64,000 nt of DNA from Caprella mutica. Its lineage: Eukaryota > Arthropoda > Malacostraca > Amphipoda > Caprellidae. Positions 36,092 through 45,546 of the stretch are shown piece after piece (within the stretch, counting starts at the first letter, position 1; the number at the start of each line of letters is the position of its first letter). The stretch is taken from positions 248,001 through 312,000 of the forward strand of contig CANNZV010000944.1 in NCBI GenBank assembly GCA_947561585.1, in the 5' to 3' direction. Under the pieces are notes generated by a model, which was not told the origin of the DNA, did not search any database, and was given only the letters and a program-made list of their open reading frames with translations. The position numbers and the translations under genes are program-made.

Positions 36092-36219
36092 CTGTATATT
36101 GCATTTGGGAAAATATTTAAATGGAACAGGTCACTGAGGTCAGAGTTAGAGCTCGCTTTAAATTTTCATAAATAAACTAACCACATTGGCATTTGGCCTT
36201 GCAGCTTTTTGCTCAGAAT

Positions 36220-36446
36220 CCAGTCTGTATTTGGTGCACAAAATTCCACTGACTTTTTGAAAAAGCTTAAAAAATCCACCATAAATTTGGCTAATCCACC
36301 AACATTTTACCCATTTTTCCACCGAAAATTAATGGTAATATAGGAATAAATAGCTAAAAATCTACCGACTTTGCCAGAATATTATTATCAGTGGGGGAAA
36401 AATTCCACCGACATGTCGGTGGAATTTACCACGAAATACAGACTGG
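36220..36446. mobile_element. hAT-like element (family B variant) with perfect 8-bp TSD
   Basis: Ends CCAGTCTGTATTTGGTG and CGAAATACAGACTGG. TSD CTCAGAAT at 36212-36219 and 36447-36454. Inside, 36400-36427 is a perfect palindrome centred on CCGACATGTCGG. No coding capacity. Confidence 0.9.
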
Positions 36447-36543
36447 CTCAGAATATTTCTGAAATTGTCATAAAATAAGTAAAATTGGCTTGAAGCTAAA
36501 ATTTAGCTTAAAATTTGCTTATTGTATGACAATGACAGAGACT

Positions 36544-36823
36544 CCAGTCTGCAGAATATCGAACATTTTTCCAAGACTCTCTGCGGGAGTTTTTGATTGA
36601 ATTTTAGAATTTTGAGATCTCTGCGGGAGATCTTGAATTAATTTCTATGTTACCATTAATTTAGCAATTAGCTGTGGGAGATTTTGAATTAATTCCTATG
36701 TTATTGTTACCATTAATTTAGCTCCGGGAGATTCTGAATCTGCTACTGAGAGTCGGAGAGTAACTGTCTCTCAAATTAAAATCTCTGCGGGCAGCGGGAG
36801 AAGAGACACATTCTGCAGACTGG
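36544..36823. mobile_element. hAT-like element (family B)
   Basis: Ends CCAGTCTGCAGAATATCG and CATTCTGCAGACTGG. Body like 35762-36091. Flanks share GACAGAG, offset by a few bases on the left. Confidence 0.82.
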
Positions 36824-38067
36824 GACAGAGTTAAGATATTTAGTCACTTTATTTCAGTATTTAGTAAATTAAAATTAGTCATATAATTTTGGTATTTAGT
36901 CACTTCATTTCGGGGGTTTATAAACTTCATTTCGGTATTTAGTCACTCCATTTCGTTCATTTCGGTATTTATAATATCTTCATTTAGGTATTTAGTTTCT
37001 CCATTTATTTATCATTCTATCATTTACACTCTTCAAATACATTCAAATTAATTCTGTAAGCTTCATTTCGCGATTCACCTTCATTTCATGTTGATTTCGC
37101 GAAATACCTTCATTTCGCGGTTCATATAATTACCAATTTACCGGAACGGACCATGAATTACCGGAATCATGGAATGGAACATGAATTACCGGAACGGAGT
37201 TGTTTTATTGAGAAGTAGTCCTTGTTAAGTCATATAGGTATACATTAGGTCTATTTATGTTCCAATTGATAGTGATTTTAATTTGTGAGACAGTTACTCT
37301 CTAACTCTCCAGAGCAGATTCAGAATTTCCCGCAACTAAATTAATAGTTACATAGGAATTTATTCAAAATCTTTCTTGTTAATGCTTACATAGAAATTAA
37401 TTCATAATTTCCTGCAGTTAAATTAATGGTTACATAAGAATTAATGCAAGATATAAAATTTCTAAAATTGGGCTCAGATTTGTCTTGGAGAGTCCTGGAA
37501 AAATGTTCCATATTCTGTAGTTTGGTCCAAGTAAAATAGTATGCCTCGTAAACTCTCCATTTGTCTCTTCAGCTCTCTCCAAAAATCACCCAATTTCTCT
37601 CCATAATGATCAAATTATCATAAATTCTCTCCAAAAATAACATGGTAGCATAGGACAAAAATAGACATTTCTCGCCATTTGCAAAATAGCTGTCACAAAG
37701 TCGCCATTAAAATGACGAGTTTGGACATGCTTTATTTAGTTTATTACCTGGAGTTTTATCTGACAGCCTAAAATTTTTATCAAATTAAAATAAAAATTCA
37801 CTGGATGAAATATGTTTAATGTGATTATGTGATTCAGATAATCACAGTTAAATTATATTCTGGTCTGACATATTGCTACTGAATCTTGCTGAAAAACTGG
37901 GATATATTGAATTAAATTTGAATGTGACAATGTGTAACTGTTTTAATTAACTACAATAAGTTATTTCTGTATTTAATCTAATGCATATTGCGTGATTATT
38001 AATCTATATTATGTATTATTCATCATTTTTACGTTTCAGTATCTAGCTTTTCAAATTATGTTGCATC
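36824..38067. other. Intergenic DNA upstream of the KEN-rich gene
   Basis: 36840-37140 holds loose repeats of CATTTCGGTATTTAGTCACT. 37285-37530 is a degenerate family B relative with no clear ends. A possible 5'UTR acceptor (TACGTTTCAG) ends at 38039, followed by an in-frame TAG before the ATG. Confidence 0.5.
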
Positions 38068-41000
38068 ATGAGTTTTACTCTGAATCAGGAAATTGTCAGT
38101 TTTTTCAAAGGAGATTACAACCCACCATCAAACTTTCAAGTTTATACTAACCTTGAAACATTATCAGTTAACAAGTCTGATAATTTAATGGGTGCTCAAA
38201 TTGAACATAATTATCCCTTGATAGATATTACCGAGGATGATGATATGAGGGTTGTTTTCAACCTCCGAAATAAACAAGAATCACACATACTCGGTCAGGT
38301 TGAAGATGCTGCCGAGAGATCAATAATCTGTGTGATGGACAGTCACAATGTTACCAGATCTCGGTCAGGAAGAATTATAAAATCAATTGAAAGATTTCAG
38401 GGAGGTAGTCCTAATCATACATTAAATAGAACTAAAATGCAAAAAGTGAGTAAACCTAAAAATATAAAAGTTCCTGCAACAAAGAAAGCCACCAAGAGTA
38501 ATTCCAATTTAGATGTAGTGCAAAAAGTAACTGAAGTTAAAGGCTCTAAAAAAAGAAAATGCTCTCCTGTTCCTAAATATGAGTCTGAAAAGGCCAAGTC
38601 CCCCAAATTGACAGAGAACACTAGATCTATAGTTCCAAACACTAATGTGATTTCAAAAATAGTAAAGGTACACTTGAAGAAAATCACTGCTGAGGAAAAT
38701 ATAAAGAAAAACATTGATGAAGTTAATGTGAAAAAGACTTTAGCTAAAGAAAATAAAAAGCCGAAGAATGCTGAAGAAAATATAGAGAAAACAATAGCTA
38801 AAGAAAATATGAAGAAAAAGGATGCTAAACCAGTCATAAAGAAAACAATTACTATAGAAAATTCAAAGACAGAGAATGCAAAACAAAATGCAAATGAAAC
38901 AATAGCTAAAGAAAATATGAAGAGAAAAACTGTTCAAGAAAATGCAAATGAAACAATAGCTAAAGAAAATATAAAGAAAAAGAATGCTAAGAAAACAATA
39001 GCTACCAACAATATAAAGAAAAAGGATACAAAAGTAAATTTGAAGAAGGCATCAGAAAAAGAAAACACAAAAACTTTCACCCAAAAAACTCATAAGAAAT
39101 CCAAAGTGAAGCCAACTAAAGATAAAGAAAATGAGGAGCCATCTATTGAAGAAGAAAATACCCAATTGCCTCAAAATGAAGTGATTCACTCGGATAAAAA
39201 TATTGAAATACCTTCAGGTAAGTTACTCTTTTACATATAATATATATATACTGACTTTGTTTTAAATCTTGTAATGCGTAAGACTTTGATAATTAATTCT
39301 TTTGTTTTTGTAGTCACTGCAGGAAAATGGACCAAAAAACGCTTGGAGCAAAAGCAGCAAAGGCAAGAAAAACTACTGAAGGTGAAGCAATCCGAATGTG
39401 ATGATGACTACTTCTCGGAATTACCTTCATCCTTCAACAAATTTAAAGTAATTAATGCTGTGATTAAATGAATATATACTTTCTAGAAAGTATATATTTC
39501 TTCTATATACTTACTTTGTGTTTTAATTTTATTGTATTCTTGAATAAATTTTTCATTGTTATATCTATATAGTAAATGTTGAATACTGTAGTGTTGCTTT
39601 CTATTTTATATTGAATTATTTTTTATTCAATTGTGTAGCTAGCTATTTGTTATAAATTGTATAAATGTATAGCTAAAAAGTATGATTCATTAAAATATAA
39701 TTACAATATCTCGTAATTAGAAAGAAAATGCATGTAATATTGCTAAATTCTTATAAATTCAATTTCTTTTTAGTATGATTTCTATATATTATTTCTCATT
39801 AATTACTTTCTAGCCGTTTTTTCAGCTAGGTAACATCCTCCTCAACTCTCCAAGCTCCAAGTTGGGAACATCTTTTGATTTTGAAGCTTCCACTCCAATG
39901 GCTAGCAAATCTTCCTCTCTGCTGGGCAACTGCTCGGCTAACTTCACTCCCAGAACTGCTCTGCTCGCTCAGTGCTGGGGCAACAAAACAGCAGCCACTC
40001 CACTCACTCCATGCTCCAACACTCTGAACTCCACTGAATTGGCTCAGACTCCTGCAGATCCTATGGATAAAAAGTTAGTTTATATTAGAGAAATATTGTG
40101 TTTAATGTGAGAAATTTTTTATATTAGAAAATTGCCTAATTTTATTATATACATCAATCCGTATTTATTTTTGGTCAATTAAATGATTTATTTGTAATGC
40201 TGTGACTTCTATCTTTCAGGTAAAAAGTTAGTTTATATTAGAGAAATGTTGTGTTTAATTCGAAAATTATTTTATGTTAAAACAATTAGCTTTTATTTTA
40301 TACATCAATGTATAAAGTCAATTTAATGATTGACTCTTTGTAATGCTGTAGTTGTGTTTTCAGAATAATCATGCCCTTTTCTAGCTAGGTACTGAAAATT
40401 TTTATTATTTTCAGATGTGCAAACCAAATTATATACAACAACCGTTTGAAACGCATTCCTAAGAGACTTCTTAACAAGGAAAATCAAACTGAAGGTGGAA
40501 GAAGCAATTTAAAAACCTCGAAAGGTGGTGTGAATTTCTGCCCGAAAGAGAGTTTCGGTTTATCCGCTCAAGAGACCAAGACTAAGAGGGGCAAAAAAGT
40601 TAAAATGTATTCTGTAAGTATCTACCCAGGTAACTTTTTGGGGTAACATTTCTCCCAATATTGTTGCAACATTGCTCCAATATTGTTACAACGTTGCTCC
40701 AATGTTGTTACAACATTGTCCCAATATTATTTCAATATTGCCCCAATATTATTTCAACATTGCCCCAATATTGTTTCACTATTGCTCCAATATTGTTTCA
40801 ACATTGCCTCAATATTGTTACAACATTGCCTCAATATTGTTACAACATTGCCCAATATTATTTCAACATTGCCCCAATATTATTTCACTATTGCCCCAAT
40901 ATTGTTTCAACATGCCCCAATATTGTTTCAACATGCCCCAATATTGTTTCAACATGCCCCAATATTGTTTCAACATGCCTCAATATTTTTTCACTATTGC

Positions 41001-41301
41001 CCCAATATTGTTTCAACATTGCCCCAATATTGTTACACCATTGCAAATATTGAGACATCGTAGCTAACAAAACTATCCATGATACCTGCACATAGATACC
41101 AATTAAAATAAAAGTTAAATAATGATTATTATATACTTTTTTTTACATAACTAGGTGTTGCTGTATGGTTATTAGCTATATTATTTTATAAGGTAATCTT
41201 TTAATCATTGAAATTTGTTGCAGATTCCGGAAGAATTGCTGGACAATGATTCATCTAATGAGTCTAATGGCAATTTGGATGAGGATTATTACTTCGGTTA
41301 G
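38068..41301 (+). CDS. Lys-rich, probably nuclear protein with seven KEN motifs (5 exons)
   Basis: Exons 38068-39217, 39314-39447, 39826-40073, 40415-40613 and 41224-41301 splice in phase (GT-AG) to 602 aa. ATG 38068 is the first in frame after an upstream stop. Residues 97-113 (RSRSGRIIKSIERFQGG) are a basic RSGR motif. About 200-345 is a Lys/Glu-rich degenerate repeat around TIAKENMKKK. KEN motifs start at 227, 245, 281, 299, 331, 353 and 532; the sixth, DKENEEP, fits the extended APC/C-Cdh1 degron. Exon 2 begins with a basic helix (KWTKKRLEQKQQRQEKLLK). The end is acidic (DEDYYFG). I do not recognise the family. The RSGR motif followed by a KWT segment loosely recalls Mis18BP1/KNL2 proteins, which is a weak guess. 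A cell-cycle-regulated chromatin role is inference. Exon 2 has a second in-frame acceptor 9 nt downstream. Confidence 0.75.
40068..40369 (+). repeat. Duplicated intron 3 of the KEN-rich gene
   Basis: The donor region (ATAAAAAGTTAGTTTATATT, then AGAGAAAT) and the following intron through TTTGTAATGCTGT and a TTTCAG acceptor occur twice, at about 40068-40220 and 40221-40365. The second copy keeps both donor and acceptor. A 7-nt micro-exon (GTAAAAA) could arise between them, but it would shift the frame. Confidence 0.8.
40648..41046. repeat. 22-23 bp minisatellite in intron 4 of the KEN-rich gene
   Basis: About 17 copies of CAATATTGTTTCAACATTGCCC with one- or two-base indels. It starts about 35 bp after the exon 4 donor. 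All three plus frames are open for over 120 codons only because of the repeat. Confidence 0.93.
41078..41150. mobile_element. Fragment of family A MITE
   Basis: ATCCATGATACCTGCA and the following AATTAAAATAAAAGTTAAAT match the right-central part of family A copies. The ends are missing. Confidence 0.5.
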
Positions 41302-41790
41302 GAATGGCCTTTTTTACCAACCGACATCATCACACTGTTGCTGATGTGATTTTATTTTTATTTGATCTCTAAGATGTTCCTGCTGTTTAGTTAATTGATT
41401 TTCTTTTTGTTATATGGATGTTCAGGAAGATTTAGGAAAATTCTTTGATGTATTTAGGATCTCGGAGTCGATTATTTTTATATCGTTCTTTTTATCGTTT
41501 GCATATATGAATTATGTGCAATGTTTAAATAGGATAGGTTTAAATGCTGCAGCTATTGTTATAAGTTTTCAATCTGAAACCCATTGTTTCTCACATGAAA
41601 ATGTTACTGTAGATATTATATCGTTTACCAAAAATGTTTGTTCTTATAATTCCTACATTCAGAAAGAAGGAAAGTTGAACTTGATCGAGATGTTTTATTT
41701 TCGTGTTGTAAGTTAACTGACGTGCAACACAGTTACTGAACTGTGCATCTATATTTATCTCATAATAAAAAATTACTATATCACTGATAA
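41302..41790 (+). other. Probable 3'UTR of the KEN-rich gene
   Basis: AATAAA at 41764-41769 is the first strong poly(A) signal after the stop. A 100-codon frame inside (41414-41716) has low-complexity content and no support as a gene. Confidence 0.5.
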
Positions 41791-42091
41791 TACAAATGGT
41801 AATCCTACTTGTTCAATACTGTCAAGCCCCTCTTTTATTAGTCTCGTTATTATATAATGGTTACTCCTCAAACATTTCATTTTCTATGAGTTAAATTAAA
41901 AGAAAATAGTTTTGAGGGCTTTTTTTTTGTTACCAGACTTTTATTTCGTGGGGAGCAAGTTTGCATCTCGTTCCCTTAATTAGACTATTTTCAGTAATTA
42001 GCTACATGGTTTCCTTTTCCAAGGCAAGAAGGATTTATTCCTGGAATATTCGGTGAATAGCAATAAATACTTGTTGCCAGGGTTATTATTA

Positions 42092-42230
42092 GGGATGTGA
42101 CATTGTGCATATTGCATATATGCAGTTCTCTGCATATATTTCAAGAGCATATTATACGCACGTGTGCATTGACATGCTAATCGAGAAATATGCACTTCTT
42201 GGTCAATTTTTAGAATGTAAATGTCTATTG
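42092..42230. mobile_element. Left-end fragment of a hAT-like element
   Basis: TTAGGGATGTGACATTGTGC and several TGCATAT motifs resemble the left end of the complete element starting at 42280. No right end is present. Confidence 0.6.
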
Positions 42231-42279
42231 TCTAACTTATGTCGTTTTCTTCTGGAACTACTGTATAGAAAATGATAAC

Positions 42280-43689
42280 TAGGGATGTGACAATATGCAT
42301 AATTTTCGACGCGATATGCAGCGTATTATATGCCTATTTCTGCATATAAATGCAAAGAGCAAATGTGCATATATGCTGAACCAAAATGCATATGATATGC
42401 AAAAAGTCAATGGGCGTATATGTGCCAGACATTATTCAATATAGTATGCATATTATAATCTCAAAGTTAATTACGGAATTTAAAATAAAGTTGATCTTAA
42501 CATATGTAGTTATGTTTTGAATGTAACTGTAATTTGGTGGTTTGAATGGAACTTACATACAGTAAAGCGGAGGTGTAATCTCAAGTTTTTATTTGTACTA
42601 CAAAATCTTTAACGTTTGAAAATAAAATATAACAAAGCTGTTTAAAATTTAGACATTTTTAATAGTATATCAATTTCAAACGTACACATCCTATTTCAAA
42701 CAGTGGAATTGCACTTTATTATTAAATGGCATGTATTTCAAGATTTTAAAAGTGACTATCCTTCTATTATCTGCTAATGTATTTTTGTACTGGGAAAACA
42801 CCCGTTTGTTCTACATCACAAGAAACAAAAGGAGCAAATGTTTCTTCAGCCAAATTCAGTCTTCTAAACTACCCTACATTCATATATCACATTCCGTTCA
42901 GAACGGTTGTTTTCCCAGTACAAAACTACATTAGCAGATAATAGAAGGAGATTCACTTTTGAAAACCTGAAATACCATTTAACAATAAAGTCCAATTCCA
43001 CTGTTTGAAATTGAATGTGTATATTTGAAATTGACTTACTATTAAAAAAGTCTAAATTTAAAATAGCATTGATATATTTTATTTTCTAACGTTAAACATT
43101 TTGTAGTACAAATAAAAACTTGAGATTACACCTTCGTTTTATTGTAAGTTCCATTCAAACCTCCACAGTACAACTACATTCAAAACATAACTATATAAAG
43201 AATAACTTCATTTTAAATTCCGTAATTAACTTTGAGCAAATAATATGCACACTATATTGAATAATTTCTGGCATATGAAACGCATATTTCCAATATGCGT
43301 TTTGGTTCAGCATATATGCACATTGACTTTTTGCATATTATATGCATTTTGGTTCAGCATATATGCACATTGACTTTTTGCATATTATATGCATTTTGGT
43401 TCAGCATATACGCACATTGACTTTTTGCATATTATATGCATTTTGGTTCAGCATATATGCACATTGACTTTTTGCATATTATATGCATTTTGGTTCAGCA
43501 TATATGCACATTGACTTTTTGCATATTATATGCATTTTGGTTCAGCATATATGCACATTGACTTTTTGCATATTATATGCATTTTGGTTCAGCATATACG
43601 CACATTGACTTTTTGCATATTATATGCAGAAATAGGCATATCGCGTCAAAAATTGTGCATATTTTATGCTGCATATTGTCACATCCCTA
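42280..43689. mobile_element. hAT-like foldback element with very long inverted repeats
   Basis: Ends TAGGGATGTGACAATATGC and GCATATTGTCACATCCCTA. The two halves are long imperfect inverse copies: ATTACGGAATTTAAAATAAA near 42470 and its inverse near 43220, and GTACTGGGAAAACA near 42789 and its inverse near 42910. Only about 100 bp in the middle is unpaired. The right arm includes the 47-bp array at 43290-43629. No transposase ORF. No clear 8-bp TSD, although the flanks are partly mirror-like. Confidence 0.85.
43290..43629. repeat. 47-bp minisatellite inside one arm of the foldback element
   Basis: About seven copies joining GCATTTTGGTTCAGCATATA, TGCACATTGACTTTTTG and CATATTATAT. The left arm has the matching sequence only once (about 42365-42415). 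Confidence 0.93.
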
Positions 43690-43789
43690 GTTATTATCAT
43701 TGTAGTTTATTCATTAATTCACCACTGCAGTAGACCATATATGTATCAATATGTATTCATTTCCTGAAGTATATACTAAACTTTATAAA

Positions 43790-44932
43790 TAGGGTTGTGA
43801 CAATAGGTTTTTAGCATAAATATATATATAATCTCGAACATATTCTTTTTAATTAAAACATATTACTCTTATTGAAAACATATTATTTTTATTAAAAAGT
43901 AATAAAACGTATTTTAATATTAAAAACATATTCTTTTCAAGATAAATAAAAAAAAAACTTGAAACCAATATATTTTTCGGTTCAGAGATATGTCCTATAG
44001 ATAAGCAAAATATACCTAGATACAACTAACGAATACATATTTACAAAAAAAAAACATAGAAAGTAAGTATGTAGGTATTTTAGAAGACCGTTGCCGAAAA
44101 ATACATACAAGTATTTAAAAAAACATACAAGCCGAATTAAGGTAAAGCTTTGAAAACCTGTTCAGGGTTCGATATTGAAAAGTTTCATAATTCAATATTA
44201 GAGAATGCATTTTCATTTTATTCTAACAACTTTACAACGTTTCTTAGTTTAAATTTAAAATTCACTCGTTTTATTAACCCGATATTACTGTGACTGAACC
44301 TGATCAGATGATGTACAGTACCATGATTCAAGCTAATGAAACTTAGCTTGAATCAAACTTAGACATTCAAATAACCTCTTAACCACAAATTACCACTTCT
44401 TTACCTATCACCAGCTATAGTTAAATTCAATTAACAACTGAAAATTGATTTATTTAGACTACTACTCAGTTTATTAGATTTATGAATACTCTGCTCTATA
44501 TCAGGGGGAAAAAAATTTGGTGAAACTAAATAAATCATCATTCATTTTGTCAGCGGTCAGTGGATTATACCTTTCATTATGACTCAATACCTACATTTAT
44601 TTGATCAGTGGTCAGAGGATTGACTGTTGCCCTTTGTGGTGGGTGGGTGTCCGCTTAAAGATCGTCCGCTGTACGAGCTTTACCTTACGAATCGGATCCA
44701 TGTGACATGATTCAAGTTAGTACGACTTATTTAAACCCTTCAAAGATTTCAATTGCACCGAAACATGAGATTAGCATCCAAATGTAATTTAAGGGGCTTT
44801 CTAATATCTCTTTTCAGGTTTACTAATGGTATTACAGAACTTTTATTAATTTAGAATACAAATCATATTTTTTGAGACTATTTTTCAAGAGATTATGAAG
44901 CATATTTCAAAGAGAATATTGTCACAACCCTA
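43790..44932. mobile_element. hAT-like element with TAGGGTTGTGACAATA ends
   Basis: The left end TAGGGTTGTGACAATA and right end TATTGTCACAACCCTA match the MITEs at 4163-4625. The length is 1143 bp. It contains the 25-bp sequence at 44657-44681 that also occurs at 3857. No intact transposase. Confidence 0.7.
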
Positions 44933-45546
44933 GTAATCAATGATATTCGATAACAATCTTTAGATTAAGTTTTGAACAGATGTTGCCTAATCAGATCATA
45001 CTGTCTTAATTCGTAATTAAACATATCTTCAAATCGAAGAATATAATATATATTAATTGTAGTTAATCATATTAGTGATGATAAAGATCAGTGCACATTA
45101 AAATAAATCATGAATCCAAGTAATGAGGATATAGAAAAGGTTCTGTTATCGATATGATTATCTGTGTAATTAATTTCATCTTGTGAATAATAATACAGAA
45201 TTGAGACAGTTTGATTAGAGAGTTCTTGGTGAATGGTTATAACACAGTTAGGAAATTTATTATATTTAGTTGTGCTTCATACTTTGAAGAGTACTTCGAA
45301 ATTGCTGGAGGCCTCTGTTAAGTGCCCAACAATACCTAACATAAAATAGCGAATGCCTATTTTTTTTAACTATTTATAGTATTTTAGATTCATCTATAAA
45401 TCCATTAAAATATAAATTAGTTTAGAAGACGCCATCTTGGCTTGAAATTCGTTTACAAGTAACATATCGAAGCATTTAACATATGGTCTATCAAAATCTC
45501 TGAAAATTACATTTGCCAAAAACATACGAATATTTCGGGAAATAAG
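44933..45546. other. Upstream flank of the B-box gene
   Basis: AT-rich sequence with no exon recognised. The 5'UTR presumably lies in its last part (for example GACGCCATCTTGGC near 45427). Confidence 0.35.

Noticed and set aside
38415..38837. 140-codon minus-strand ORF
   Set aside because: Shadow of the Lys-rich exon; antisense of AAA/GAA codons gives Phe/Leu-rich frames.
40661..41067. Three overlapping plus-strand ORFs of about 130 codons
   Set aside because: Product of the 22-23 bp minisatellite in intron 4 of the KEN-rich gene.
41414..41716. 100-codon ORF as a separate gene
   Set aside because: It lies in the probable 3'UTR of the KEN-rich gene, before its AATAAA, and has no recognisable domain.
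42731..43733. ORFs inside the foldback element as a transposase
   Set aside because: Short, no conserved transposase residues, and lying in inverted arms or the 47-bp array.
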